A stretch of DNA of 64,000 nucleotides from Methylotenera sp. Its GTDB lineage: Bacteria > Pseudomonadota > Gammaproteobacteria > Burkholderiales > Methylophilaceae. The translations under genes were made by a program, and so were the position numbers. Positions 36,155-45,524 of this stretch are shown in pieces. How positions within the stretch are numbered: the stretch's first letter is position 1; every line of letters begins with the position of its first letter. The stretch covers positions 156,001 to 220,000 of the forward strand of contig NZ_JAUXOY010000014.1 of the NCBI RefSeq assembly GCF_030684185.1, written 5' to 3'. The notes beneath the pieces are model-generated. The model was not told the DNA's origin. It was given only the letters and a program-made list of their open reading frames with translations, and did no database searches.

Positions 36155-38032
36155 ATGCAAATCAACAAGATCAAATTAGCATTAGGTTTGGTTGCAGGTC
36201 TGTCAGTGGCAATGCCAATGGTAGCATCAGCAGCAGCAGACCAAGAAGCAGCAATGAAAGATGCAAACAACTGGGCTCACCCACGTGGTCAGCACAACAA
36301 CCAAGGCTACAGCGCTTTGGCACAAATCAACAAAGGTAACGTTAAAAACCTTAAAGCTGCCTGGACATTCGCAACCGGTGTAAACCGTGGTCACGAAGGT
36401 TCACCAGTAGTTGTTGGTAACATGATGTATGTACACACAGCGTTCCCAAACAACGTATACGCACTTGATTTAAACGACAATCAAAAAATCGTTTGGTCTT
36501 ATTTCCCAAAACAAGACCCATCAGTACAAGCTGTTTTATGTTGCGATAACGTTTCACGTGGTTTAGGCTACGGCGACGGTAAAATCTATCTACAACAAAA
36601 TGACGGCAACATGGTGGCTTTAGACGCTAAAACTGGTGCTAAAGTATGGTCAGTATTGGTAAATGATCCAAAAGTTGGTGCTACAAACACTAACGCGCCA
36701 CACGTGATTAAAGATAAAATCATCACTGGTTGTTCAGGTGCTGAGTTCGGTGTACGTTGCTTCTTGGCAGCTTACAACGCTAAAGACGGTTCATTGGCAT
36801 GGAAAGCTTACTCAACAGGCCCAGATGCTGAAGCGTTGATTGGTGAAGGCTTCAATAAAGATACACCTGAGTACAGTGCATTGTCAGTTTACCAAGACGT
36901 AAACGGCGGTAACAAACAAGGCGGTTCTTTCAAAATGATTCCTAATGACCAATTGAAAATTGGCGAAAAAGAATTAGGTACACGCACATGGTTGAAACCA
37001 CAAGCGGTTAAAGATGGCTGGCAACATGGCGGCGGCTCAACATGGGGCTGGTGGCCGTATGATGCAAAAACAAACTTGGTTTACTACGGAACAGGTAACC
37101 CATCAGTTTGGAATCCAGATGTCCGTCCAGGTGACAACAAATGGTCTATGACTATTTTCGCACGTGATTTAGACACTGGTATGGCTCGTTGGGGTATGCA
37201 AATGACTCCACATGATGAGTGGGATTATGATGGTATTAACGAAGTAATCTTGTTCGACAAAGGTGGCAAAACTTACGCTTGGCACCATGACCGTAACGGT
37301 TTCGCTTACACTTGGGTAGCTGAAAGCGGTAAATTAATTGCTGCTGAAAAAGTACACCCATTCGTAAACTGGGCCACTGGCGTTGATTTGAAAACTGGCG
37401 TGCCAAACAAATTGGCTTCAGCTTCAACTCACCAGGATTACAATGCTAAAGGCGTTTGCCCAGCTGCATTGGGTACTAAAGACCAACAACCAGCGGCATA
37501 CTCACCAAAAACTGGTTTAATGTATTCTCCATTGAACCACGTATGTATGACATACGAGCCAGTTGAGTCTAAATATGTTGCTGGTCAACCTTGGGTTGGT
37601 GCGACATTGACTATGTTCCCGGGTCCTGACGGTGTAATGGGTGGCTTTGCTGCTTATGACCCAATGACCAACAAAAAAGTATGGTACAACAAAGAGAAAT
37701 TCTCTGCTTGGGGTGGTGCTTTAACAACTGCTTCAAACTTAGTGTTCTTCGGTACTTTAGATCGTTGGTTCAAGGCTGTTGATGCACAATCAGGTAAAGA
37801 ACTTTGGAAATTCCAAGTAGGTTCTGGCGTGATTGGTAATGCATTCACTTACGGTCACAAAGGTAAACAACACGTTGGCGTGCTATCAGGTATCGGTGGC
37901 TGGGCTGGCGTTGCAATGAACCTTGGTATGACTAACCCAACAGACGCTTTAGGCGCTGCGGGTGGTTATGCAGAACTAGTTAAATACAACGCGGCTCCTG
38001 GCGGCGGTGCATTATCAGTATTCGCACTATAA
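36155..38032 (+). CDS. xoxF: Lanthanide-dependent PQQ methanol dehydrogenase XoxF
   Basis: 625 aa from ATG at 36155 (TGGAGA ribosome-binding site at about 36144). A signal peptide (about 1-27, ending ASA) directs it to the periplasm. The propeller blades carry the vicinal disulfide Cys129-Cys130 (VLCCDNVSRG) that contacts PQQ. The catalytic base is Asp357 in HDEWDYDGINE, and Asp359 two residues later is the extra metal ligand that marks XoxF; calcium-type MxaF has Ala there. It oxidises methanol to formaldehyde or formate and passes electrons to a cytochrome cL. An insertion around residues 240-285 (GFNKDTPEYS region) suggests the XoxF4 clade of Methylophilaceae, which is inference. Codon choice is strongly biased, as in very highly expressed genes. 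Confidence 0.95.
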   Translation: MQINKIKLALGLVAGLSVAMPMVASAAADQEAAMKDANNWAHPRGQHNNQGYSALAQINKGNVKNLKAAWTFATGVNRGHEGSPVVVGNMMYVHTAFPNNVYALDLNDNQKIVWSYFPKQDPSVQAVLCCDNVSRGLGYGDGKIYLQQNDGNMVALDAKTGAKVWSVLVNDPKVGATNTNAPHVIKDKIITGCSGAEFGVRCFLAAYNAKDGSLAWKAYSTGPDAEALIGEGFNKDTPEYSALSVYQDVNGGNKQGGSFKMIPNDQLKIGEKELGTRTWLKPQAVKDGWQHGGGSTWGWWPYDAKTNLVYYGTGNPSVWNPDVRPGDNKWSMTIFARDLDTGMARWGMQMTPHDEWDYDGINEVILFDKGGKTYAWHHDRNGFAYTWVAESGKLIAAEKVHPFVNWATGVDLKTGVPNKLASASTHQDYNAKGVCPAALGTKDQQPAAYSPKTGLMYSPLNHVCMTYEPVESKYVAGQPWVGATLTMFPGPDGVMGGFAAYDPMTNKKVWYNKEKFSAWGGALTTASNLVFFGTLDRWFKAVDAQSGKELWKFQVGSGVIGNAFTYGHKGKQHVGVLSGIGGWAGVAMNLGMTNPTDALGAAGGYAELVKYNAAPGGGALSVFAL

Positions 38033-38076
38033 TTTAGTTGAAAAACTGGTTATAAGTTAATACAAGTTAGTTCAAT

Positions 38077-38107
38077 AAAACACCTCGCTTCGGCGAGGTG
38101 TTTTTTT
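38077..38107 (+). terminator. Intrinsic terminator of xoxF
   Basis: CACCTCGC/GCGAGGTG stem with TTCG tetraloop, A-run before and TTTTTTT after. A very stable textbook terminator. Confidence 0.9.
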
Positions 38108-38110
38108 ATG

Positions 38111-38165
38111 TCTGTAGTAATTCTGTAGTAATTCTGTAGTAATTCTGTAGTAATTCTGTAGTAAT
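38111..38165. repeat. Five exact 11-base tandem repeats
   Basis: TCTGTAGTAAT is repeated five times without a mismatch directly after the xoxF terminator. Confidence 0.95.
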
Positions 38166-38335
38166 TACGCTTACAAAAAAATCCTTACAAAGCATCAAAT
38201 TGGTTACAATGTATAGTTGTTTTTATGTCGAGTTTTGGCATTTACAAATGAAGAGAACTTTTTAAATGGAAAAGCACTCCAAAGAGGGCAAGTGGCTTTT
38301 GATAAGCTACATATTTAACAACTAAGGAATAAGAA

Positions 38336-39259
38336 ATGTTAAAACATGTTAAGAAACAGATAGCATTGATTGCGCTGCTGGCAGTGTCAGCTAATATCAG
38401 CCAAGCGGCAGAGCCTGACATTCCATCACTTAACGCTGATGAAGGCCGCATGGGTGAAGTTAGACGTGTTGTGGATGAATCAGAGTTTAAAGTGTGTGCA
38501 GACCCGGATAACATGCCTTTTTCTAACTCGAAGCAAGAGGGGTTTGAAGATAAAATTGCTGAAGTATTAGCAAAGGATTTAGGTAGGAAATTAAGCTATA
38601 CCTATGCCTATAATCGCCAGGGATTTTTAAGAAATACATTAAATGCTATGCGTTGTGATGTGGTGATGAGTACTACTGCAGACAATGATGCAATGAGAAC
38701 AACTAAGCCATATTATCGTTCTGGGCATGTGTTTGTGTGGCGTAAAGACAGTAATTTCAACATTACTGATTGGAGTTCGCCTGATTTACGCAAAGGTTTT
38801 ATTGGCGTAGTTGACCATAGCCCTGCAACTATACCGATGGATGCTAATAATTTAATCGGTAACGCACGGCCATATCGTATTCAACGTGACTTAAATTTAC
38901 CACCTAGCTTTATGATTGATGACTTGGCAAAAGGTGACATTGATATCGCTATTTCTTGGGGTCCAATCGGCGGATACTTTGCAAAGCAATCGAAAGTGCC
39001 AATGGTGGTCGCACTAATCCCGGAATATGAAACTAACAACGCTAAAGGTAAGGAATTTTGGAATATTTCTGTTGGCGTCCGTAAAAAGGACAAGGAACGT
39101 ATGGCCATGATTCAGGGCGCATTAGATAGAAACCAGGATAAAATTATTAAAATACTAGATGATTATGGTATTCCACACGTTGCAGTAGTTGAAGGTGATA
39201 GCTTGGCTAAATCCTACCAAAAATATGGGGCAAGTAATAAAACTCAAGAGGCAAAATAA
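38336..39259 (+). CDS. xoxJ: XoxJ, periplasmic binding-protein-like partner of XoxF
   Basis: 307 aa. A signal peptide (about 1-25, ending SQAA) leads to a type 2 periplasmic solute-binding fold of the quinoprotein-dehydrogenase-associated family (FKVCADPDNMPFSNSKQEGF, YNRQGFLRNTLNAMRCDVVM, IAISWGPIGGYFAKQ). It is encoded next to xoxF or mxaF in most methylotrophs (MxaJ/XoxJ). It is thought to help activate or assemble the dehydrogenase with its metal/PQQ; there is no ABC permease nearby, so transport is unlikely. Confidence 0.9.
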   Translation: MLKHVKKQIALIALLAVSANISQAAEPDIPSLNADEGRMGEVRRVVDESEFKVCADPDNMPFSNSKQEGFEDKIAEVLAKDLGRKLSYTYAYNRQGFLRNTLNAMRCDVVMSTTADNDAMRTTKPYYRSGHVFVWRKDSNFNITDWSSPDLRKGFIGVVDHSPATIPMDANNLIGNARPYRIQRDLNLPPSFMIDDLAKGDIDIAISWGPIGGYFAKQSKVPMVVALIPEYETNNAKGKEFWNISVGVRKKDKERMAMIQGALDRNQDKIIKILDDYGIPHVAVVEGDSLAKSYQKYGASNKTQEAK

Positions 39260-39597
39260 TTTAACCATAATTCAAAATAGCCGTAGTTTTACGGCTATTA
39301 ATTAGATTGCATTTAAGTAATCATAATATTGAATTTAACTTAAGCAGACTACGTCAAAAAAGCACAATGGCACTTTAATAAGTGGAATGGGTATTGTATA
39401 ATTAAAAGCTGTGTTTATATTGGTATGTCCATGTTTCTGGATTTGATGCGCTGATGTATAGCTGTAGATTAGCAGCGTGTTATTTAGGTGGCGCGTCAAC
39501 CGATTAAATAATAAGTGCGTTGTGTAGTTACACGGTCAGTAATGCGTTAGCATAAAAGATACGTAGCTTATTTTTGTGATAAAGATTAGGAGAAAGC
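39260..39597. other. xoxJ-xoxG intergenic region
   Basis: 338 bases. A hairpin ATAGCCGTA/TACGGCTAT with a 4-base loop (39277-39298) closes xoxJ, though its T-run is weak. A TATAAT (39397-39402) could serve the cytochrome genes, with a poor -35. I see no coding frame in the rest. Confidence 0.55.
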
Positions 39598-40101
39598 ATG
39601 TTAGGCAATAAAACATTAAAGTCAGCATTGTTTGTTAGTTTGTTCGCGTTGACGGGCTTGGTTTCTGTAAATGCAATAGCAGCTGATATTGCACTTGTTT
39701 CAACGCAAGATGGGTCACCTCTGAACATTAAGCCGGAAGCATTTGATACGCCTGTAGCTAAAGAATTTTTAGCAACAGGAAAGAATAAATATGTAGGTAA
39801 TGAGGAGGCTATTAAAGCTGGTAAAAAGAAATATAACTTATATTCCTGTAATGCCTGCCACGGTGGTCATGGTGAGGGAGCAATTGCCCCAGGTTTAACG
39901 GGTGCTACGATGAAATATGCCAAAAATCTAACAAACAAAGGGATGTTTGAAACGATTTGGCACGGGACTAACGGCGGTATGGGTGCAAAAGGTTTAGGTT
40001 TAATGGTACCAGATGATCCAACTGAAGGTTTGAAAGTGGATGATTTGTTAAAAGTAGTTGCCTTTATTCGTAGTCACTCTACTATTACAGGGAATGAGTA
40101 A
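39598..40101 (+). CDS. xoxG: XoxG-like periplasmic cytochrome cL
   Basis: 167 aa. A signal peptide (about 1-29, ending NAIAA) and one heme c motif CNACH (Cys84, Cys87, His88) in YSCNACHGGHGEGAIAPGL. TNKGMFETIWHGTNGGMGAK is a strongly conserved cytochrome cL segment and supplies a likely axial Met. It is the expected electron acceptor of XoxF. AGGAGA precedes the ATG. It is about 60% similar by eye to the next gene, so the pair arose by duplication. Confidence 0.9.
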   Translation: MLGNKTLKSALFVSLFALTGLVSVNAIAADIALVSTQDGSPLNIKPEAFDTPVAKEFLATGKNKYVGNEEAIKAGKKKYNLYSCNACHGGHGEGAIAPGLTGATMKYAKNLTNKGMFETIWHGTNGGMGAKGLGLMVPDDPTEGLKVDDLLKVVAFIRSHSTITGNE

Positions 40102-40126
40102 TTAGGTAAGCTAAATTAAAGTAGCA

Positions 40127-40158
40127 TGAAAAACGGTCATTTGTATGGCCGTTTTTTT
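40127..40158 (+). terminator. Intrinsic terminator after xoxG
   Basis: AAAACGGTCAT/ATGGCCGTTTT stem over TTGT, followed by a T-run. Confidence 0.85.
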
Positions 40159-40220
40159 ATTGTTTTATTGTAAAATGACATACAGTTACATTTTTATGAC
40201 AATGAATGGAAATAATTGAT

Positions 40221-40751
40221 ATGAATAAATATTTACTTTTAACAGTGCTTTTAGCCACGTTAGGCGCATGTGATAAATCTGGCTCTGATGCTTCATCTGG
40301 TGGATCAGCCCCCGAGGCTGCGGCAGTTAAAGCGATAGAATTTGTTGCAACGCAAGACGGTGCGCCAATAAAAATAGATGCTGCTTTATTTGATACTCCT
40401 GCAGCTAAAGATTTTTTAGCAACTGGTAAAAACCCTTATATTGGTAACGATGAAGCAATTGTAAAAGGTAAAAAAGTATTTCAAATGTATTCTTGCGTTG
40501 CATGTCATGGTGGCCATGCTGAAGGTGCGGTAGCAACTGGCTTGATTGGACCTAACTTTAAGTACGCTAAAAATGCAACCAACAAAGGTATGTTTGAAAC
40601 GATTTGGCACGGTACCAATGGCGGTATGGGGGCTAAAGGTATTGGCTTGATGGATCCAACAGACCCTAAAAATGGCGTTACTGTTGACGAGACGCTAAAG
40701 GTGATTGCATGGATTCGCAGTGTAAGTACAGGGATTACAGGTAACGAGTAA
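40221..40751 (+). CDS. Second cytochrome cL-like protein, lipoprotein
   Basis: 176 aa from ATG at 40221; an upstream ATG at 40206 is less likely because the lipoprotein signal starts exactly at MNKYLLLTVLLATLGAC. Cys17 would be lipidated, unlike the soluble paralogue. One heme motif CVACH (Cys92, Cys95, His96) and the same NKGMFETIWHGTNGGMGAK block. It may tether an electron acceptor of XoxF to a membrane, or serve a different dehydrogenase. Its own terminator follows, so the two cytochromes are separate transcription units. Confidence 0.88.
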   Translation: MNKYLLLTVLLATLGACDKSGSDASSGGSAPEAAAVKAIEFVATQDGAPIKIDAALFDTPAAKDFLATGKNPYIGNDEAIVKGKKVFQMYSCVACHGGHAEGAVATGLIGPNFKYAKNATNKGMFETIWHGTNGGMGAKGIGLMDPTDPKNGVTVDETLKVIAWIRSVSTGITGNE

Positions 40752-40768
40752 TTATTTGTTTTGTATAA

Positions 40769-40806
40769 GAAACGCGCTTACTGCAGAACAGTAAGCGCGT
40801 TTTTGC
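40769..40806 (+). terminator. Intrinsic terminator after the cytochrome lipoprotein gene
   Basis: AAACGCGCTTACTG/CAGTAAGCGCGTTT, a 14-bp perfect stem with a 5-base loop, then T-run. Confidence 0.9.
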
Positions 40807-40843
40807 TTTATGATGGTCATTTAAATAGTGGGCGGGGGATTTC

Positions 40844-42178
40844 GTGAGTATCAATAAACAGCAACATTTGCATCATATTATTATCGTGGGCGGTGGTGCT
40901 GGCGGGCTTGAGTTGGCAACCCGGCTTGGTGATTCCCTTGGGCGTAAAGGTAAGGCGATTATTACCTTGATTGATAAATCTAAAACGCATGTGTGGAAAC
41001 CGCTATTGCATGAGATTGCCGCTGGCAGTATGGATCCCGACAAACATGAGTTAAATTATCTTGCACAAGCCCACTGGCATCACTTTAAGTTTCGCCTAGG
41101 AAGCATGGATAATCTTGATAGGGCTAAACGCGAAATAACCGTTTCTCCATACTATGATGAAGATGGTATTGAGGTAATTCCGCGCCGGACATTGCAATAT
41201 GACACATTGATTATTGCTGTAGGCAGTACAACCAATGATTTTGGTGTTAAAGGTGCTGGTGAGCATTCAATTGCTTTAGATACGCAAGATCAAGCAGAGA
41301 GGTTTCATAGACGTTTACACAATGCGCTGTTACGTGCGCAAACTCAAGTAGCACCGGTTCAAGCAGGTCAATTAGAGGTGGTGATTGTTGGGGCAGGGGC
41401 GACAGGCGTAGAGTTATCCGCAGAGTTGCATAATACAACTAGGGAGCTTGCGGCTTATGGGCTGGATAAGATTGATCCGGACCGCGATATACAAATATCA
41501 TTAATAGAAGCGAGTAGTCGCGTACTTCCCGCACTTCCTCCAAAGCTTTCTAACTCAGTGGAACTGGAGCTTAGGAAACTGCGGGTACATCTCTATACAG
41601 GGGAGCGTGTTACCGAGGTGACAGATAAAGGTGTACATACGCACAGTGGTCGCTTTATTCCATCTGTATTGGTGGTATGGGCTGCGGGAATTAAAGCGCC
41701 AGATTTTTTGCATGAAATTGATGGTTTAGAGACAAACCGCATCAATCAGCTTGTGGTGAATCGGACATTACAGACGACCTTAGATGAAAATATATTTGCC
41801 TTTGGCGATTGTGCAGCTTGCCCGTGGGTTGGTCATACGGATGAAACTGTACCACCCCGGGCCCAAGCGGCGCATCAGCAGGCTTCTATGCTGATTAAAA
41901 CAATCAAATGCCGTGTAACCGGTAAAAAAGAGTTGCCGCAGTTTACCTATAGAGATTACGGCTCTTTAGTAAATTTAGGTAGATATACAACCGTTGGTAA
42001 TTTAATGGGGGCACTTTCTGGAGGCAGTTTATTTATTGAAGGCATGTTTGCAAGGCTTATGTATCAATCCTTGTATAAAATGCATCTGATGGCGTTACAC
42101 GGTTTTTGGAGTATGGCATTGCAAACGCTGGCGCGTACCATTACAAGGCGCACAGAGTCACAAGTGAAGCTTCATTAA
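40844..42178 (+). CDS. ndh: Type II NADH dehydrogenase
   Basis: 444 aa. Two Rossmann motifs are visible: the FAD site HIIIVGGGAGGLELATRLG at the N-terminus and the NADH site EVVIVGAGATGVELSAELHN near residue 185; FAFGDCAACP near 325 contacts FAD. The C-terminal ~60 residues form amphipathic helices for membrane attachment. It transfers electrons from NADH to quinone without pumping. Starts at GTG. It would re-oxidise NADH made by the formate dehydrogenase in this window. Confidence 0.88.
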   Translation: MSINKQQHLHHIIIVGGGAGGLELATRLGDSLGRKGKAIITLIDKSKTHVWKPLLHEIAAGSMDPDKHELNYLAQAHWHHFKFRLGSMDNLDRAKREITVSPYYDEDGIEVIPRRTLQYDTLIIAVGSTTNDFGVKGAGEHSIALDTQDQAERFHRRLHNALLRAQTQVAPVQAGQLEVVIVGAGATGVELSAELHNTTRELAAYGLDKIDPDRDIQISLIEASSRVLPALPPKLSNSVELELRKLRVHLYTGERVTEVTDKGVHTHSGRFIPSVLVVWAAGIKAPDFLHEIDGLETNRINQLVVNRTLQTTLDENIFAFGDCAACPWVGHTDETVPPRAQAAHQQASMLIKTIKCRVTGKKELPQFTYRDYGSLVNLGRYTTVGNLMGALSGGSLFIEGMFARLMYQSLYKMHLMALHGFWSMALQTLARTITRRTESQVKLH

Positions 42179-42224
42179 CTTATATGTGATGTGGATTTCT
42201 GTAGCCTTAAATGAATATTAAAGC

Positions 42225-43391
42225 TTAATTTAAGTGACGGTAACGACGATGAATAATTGTCATGCATAAACTCACAAAAAGTCCAAATGCAACAACAATC
42301 AGATTGATGGAGATTTCAGCTTTGACCATCAGTAGGTAAGCTCCGAGCATTACCAATATCCCAATATGCTCGTTGAAGTTTTGTACGGCAATTGAGTGCC
42401 CTGCACCTATTAACTCATGCCCACGGTGTTGTAATAATGCGTTGAGTGGCACTACAAAGAAACCAGCAAGCGCGCCAATTATAAATAGCAGTAAGGCTGC
42501 CATTTGCCAATGCTGAACAAACGCCATGATGATGACAAGTACCCCCATAATGATGCCAGCGGGTAGTACTTTAGTCGAATGTTCTAATGTTATATAGCGC
42601 GCCGCAATTACAGAGCCAACTGCAATACCCACCGCAAGGAGCGCCATGAGTTGCGTAGCTTGCTCTAAGCCAAAACTCAGTGAGCTGGCTGCCCACGCAA
42701 TTACCACCAGCCGTAATGTAGCACCAGCACCCCAAAATAGCGTAGTAACGGCCAGCGAAACCTGTCCATGTGTATCTTTCCACAGTGCTTTGAATGAATA
42801 CCAGAAATCAATTAGCATAAATACAGGATTTTTCTTGGGGAGTTTGTGATCAATGGGTAATTTTGGTATATAGGTATTAAATATGGCGGCAAGCATGTAG
42901 AGTAAAGTGATGATAATCATGGCGAAATAAGGGTCATCACTTGCCATGATGCCGCCAATAATTGCCCCTAAAATAATTGCCATGACTGTTGAGCCTTCCA
43001 TCCAGCCGTTAGCACTCACGAGTTTCTCAGGTGGTAAAAGTTCAGTCAAAATACCGTATTTTGCAGGTGAGTATGCTGCCGCACCTATGCCCACAATGCC
43101 ATAGGCATATAAAGGAGGCATGCCAAACACCATAGAGAGGCTGCCAATAAATTTGATGGCATTGGCTATAAACATCACACGCCCTTTAGGTAGAGCATCA
43201 GCAAATGAGCCAACAAAAGGTGCGAGTACTATGTAAGAAATAACAAAGAACTGTTGCAGTAATGGTGTGTGCCAGTCTGGCGCACTCATTTGTGCCAGTA
43301 ATGCAATGGCAGCAAACAACAATGCGTTATCAGCCAAGGCAGATAAAAATTGCGCCATGAGTAATGTGTAAAAACCTTTACACATTTTCAT
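42225..43391 (-). CDS. lplT: Lysophospholipid transporter LplT
   Basis: 388 aa major-facilitator protein with about 12 membrane helices. The N-terminal MCKGFYTLLMAQFLSALADN and FVGSFADALPKGRVMFIAN belong to LplT. It flips lysophospholipids inward for re-acylation. In E. coli it is paired with aas, which is not adjacent here. Minus-strand gene convergent with ndh (46-base gap). Confidence 0.88.
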   Translation of the reverse strand: MKMCKGFYTLLMAQFLSALADNALLFAAIALLAQMSAPDWHTPLLQQFFVISYIVLAPFVGSFADALPKGRVMFIANAIKFIGSLSMVFGMPPLYAYGIVGIGAAAYSPAKYGILTELLPPEKLVSANGWMEGSTVMAIILGAIIGGIMASDDPYFAMIIITLLYMLAAIFNTYIPKLPIDHKLPKKNPVFMLIDFWYSFKALWKDTHGQVSLAVTTLFWGAGATLRLVVIAWAASSLSFGLEQATQLMALLAVGIAVGSVIAARYITLEHSTKVLPAGIIMGVLVIIMAFVQHWQMAALLLFIIGALAGFFVVPLNALLQHRGHELIGAGHSIAVQNFNEHIGILVMLGAYLLMVKAEISINLIVVAFGLFVSLCMTIIHRRYRHLN

Positions 43392-43477
43392 TAAACTTCA
43401 CCTTTAATGTAGCAGTAATCGTGCTTATGATTGGTTTTTAAATGACACATTGCGATAGATAACCTGGCGATTGACAC

Positions 43478-44875
43478 CTATAGAATTTCTGCTGCGAAGT
43501 CTGCCAAGCGTGAGCGTTCACCACGCAGTAAAGTAATGTGACCATTGTGGCCCCAGCCTTTGAACCTATCAACAACATAGGTAAGGCCTGAGCTGCCTTC
43601 AGTGAGATAGGGCGTGTCAATTTGTGCGATATTGCCTAAACAAACTACTTTGGTGCCTGGGCCTGCGCGCGTGATGAGTGTTTTCATTTGTTTAGGGGTT
43701 AAATTTTGTGCTTCATCAATAATTAAAAACTTATTTAAAAATGTACGTCCACGCATAAAGTTGAGTGATTTAATTTTAATGCGGCTACGAATCAAATCTT
43801 GTGTGGCGGCACGCCCCCATTCGCCAGAATCTTCATCACTTTTATTCAGGACATCTAAATTATCGTCAAGTGCCCCCATCCATGGGCCCATTTTTTCTTC
43901 TTCGGTACCTGGTAAAAAGCCAATATCTTCACCGACTGACACTGTGACACGCGTCATAATGATTTCAGAATAGATTTTTTTATCGAGTACTTGCGTAAGT
44001 GCAGAGGCTAACGTCAGTAATGTTTTTCCTGTTCCGGCCTGACCTAACAAGCTTACAAAATCTATTTCAGGATCCATTAATAAATTGAGTGCGAAATTTT
44101 GCTCGCGATTACGTGCATTGATGCCCCAAATGTTGTGTTTAGGATTGAGATGGTCTTTAACCACCTCTAGAACTGCGCTGTTACCATCCACACTTCGCAC
44201 CATGGCGTGAAAAGGTTTTTCAAACTCATAATAAACAAATTCATTCACTAAAAATGATTTGCAAAGCGGCCCGTTAATGCGGTAAAACATACGACCAGCT
44301 TCCTGCCATGACTCCATGGCTTTGCTGTGTTTTTCCCAAAAGTCGGCAGGCAGTTCTTTCATGCCGCTATATAAAAGATCGGTGTCTTCTAATACTTTAT
44401 CGTTAAAGTAGTCCTCAGCAGACATGCCCATGGCACGCGCTTTAATGCGGATATTAATGTCCTTGCTAACTAAAATAACATGGCGGCTTGGGTTGGTTTT
44501 TTGTAAATCCAGCACAACGGCTAAAATTTGGTTGTCTGCTTTCAGGCCTGCAAGCCCTGGTAACTCGGCAGTAACTTGCATTGTCTGTAAAAACAGCCTG
44601 CCAGTTAAATGTCGATTGCCATTGACGTTTAGCGGGCAGCCAAGCTCGAGGTTAGTTAAGTCTGTACCGACAATCTCCTCAAGATTACGGCTGGCTTGGC
44701 GTGCGTTGCGTGCAACTTCAGTTAAACCTTTCTTATTGTTATCCAGCTCTTCTAGTGTCACCATCGGCAGAAATATGTCATGTTCTTCAAAGCGAAATAA
44801 GCTAGAAGGGTCATGTATTAGCACATTCGTATCAAGTACAAAAAGTTTAGTGGCAATTAACTGTTTTTTAGCCAT
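43478..44875 (-). CDS. PhoH family ATPase with N-terminal PIN domain
   Basis: 465 aa. Residues about 5-150 are a PIN nuclease domain (KLFVLDTNVLIHDP with the first Asp, TLEELDNNKKG with the second). From about 235 is the PhoH ATPase: Walker A LLGQAGTGKTLLTLAS, Walker B FLIIDEAQNLTP. This is the PhoH2 architecture, which in mycobacteria is an RNA helicase/RNase. Here no antitoxin-like partner gene precedes it. Intact catalytic residues suggest activity. Confidence 0.9.
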   Translation of the reverse strand: MAKKQLIATKLFVLDTNVLIHDPSSLFRFEEHDIFLPMVTLEELDNNKKGLTEVARNARQASRNLEEIVGTDLTNLELGCPLNVNGNRHLTGRLFLQTMQVTAELPGLAGLKADNQILAVVLDLQKTNPSRHVILVSKDINIRIKARAMGMSAEDYFNDKVLEDTDLLYSGMKELPADFWEKHSKAMESWQEAGRMFYRINGPLCKSFLVNEFVYYEFEKPFHAMVRSVDGNSAVLEVVKDHLNPKHNIWGINARNREQNFALNLLMDPEIDFVSLLGQAGTGKTLLTLASALTQVLDKKIYSEIIMTRVTVSVGEDIGFLPGTEEEKMGPWMGALDDNLDVLNKSDEDSGEWGRAATQDLIRSRIKIKSLNFMRGRTFLNKFLIIDEAQNLTPKQMKTLITRAGPGTKVVCLGNIAQIDTPYLTEGSSGLTYVVDRFKGWGHNGHITLLRGERSRLADFAAEIL

Positions 44876-44920
44876 GAAATTCTTTCAGTTGAAGTGGTTA
44901 AGTGAGTTTTGTGATTTACT

Positions 44921-45388
44921 TTAAAGTGTTTGTATGAAATTAAGCACTTCTGCAGCGTGCCCATCTACCTTAACACCGCGCCATTCTTTTACCAATACTC
45001 CATTTTTATCTATTATAAATGTGCTGCGCTCTATGCCACGCACCTGTTTACCATACATGTTTTTCATTTTCATCACGCCAAATAATGTGCAGGCTAGTTC
45101 TTCAGTGTCTGACAGTAATTCAAACGGAAAGGAAAATTTAGCTTTAAAGTTTTCGTGAGATTTTAAGCTATCGCGTGATATACCAAAAATCTCGGTATTA
45201 TGTTTTTGAAAGTCTGCATAAGCATCTCTAAATTGGATGCCTTGCGTGGTACATCCTGGCGTTGAATCTTTTGGGTAAAAATAGAGGATTAAATTCTTAC
45301 CAAGGTGGTTTGCTAACTGAAAAGACTTACCGCTGGTTGCGGGTAACTGAAAATCGGGTACTGCGTGATTGAGCATTGATGTTTCCAT
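44921..45388 (-). CDS. bcp: Thioredoxin-dependent peroxiredoxin Bcp
   Basis: 155 aa from ATG at 45388; a longer frame to 45451 would add 21 residues without family similarity. The peroxidatic Cys46 is in YFYPKDSTPGCTTQGIQFRD. FGISRDSLKSHENFKAKF and GIERSTFIIDKNG are further Bcp/PrxQ blocks. It reduces peroxides in the cytoplasm with thioredoxin. The usual resolving Cys five residues after Cys46 is replaced by Gln, so it probably works as a 1-Cys enzyme or resolves through a distant Cys. Confidence 0.9.
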   Translation of the reverse strand: METSMLNHAVPDFQLPATSGKSFQLANHLGKNLILYFYPKDSTPGCTTQGIQFRDAYADFQKHNTEIFGISRDSLKSHENFKAKFSFPFELLSDTEELACTLFGVMKMKNMYGKQVRGIERSTFIIDKNGVLVKEWRGVKVDGHAAEVLNFIQTL

Positions 45389-45524
45389 AGTAAGTGAGAG
45401 CCTCCCTCCATTGTTGATAAAAAGCCAGCTTAAGGCAATAGCATATGCCATGAAAATTACATTATTTAGTTGTTAATAATTTTCTTACCAATAGGACATT
45501 CAATATGTTTTTTAATTTCCACTT

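Larger units (their letters stand above)
38033..38335. other. xoxF-xoxJ intergenic region
   Basis: 303 bases without a gene. It holds the xoxF terminator (38077-38107), the 11-base tandem repeat (38111-38165) and the xoxJ leader; a TAAGGAATAAG ribosome-binding site precedes xoxJ. Confidence 0.7.

Noticed and set aside
36155-38032. Calcium-type methanol dehydrogenase MxaF
   Set aside because: Asp359 two residues after the catalytic Asp357 is the lanthanide mark, and no mxaI small-subunit gene lies nearby.
43478-44875. PhoH-PIN protein as toxin of a toxin-antitoxin pair
   Set aside because: No small antitoxin gene precedes it in the same direction; the upstream gene is the peroxiredoxin bcp.
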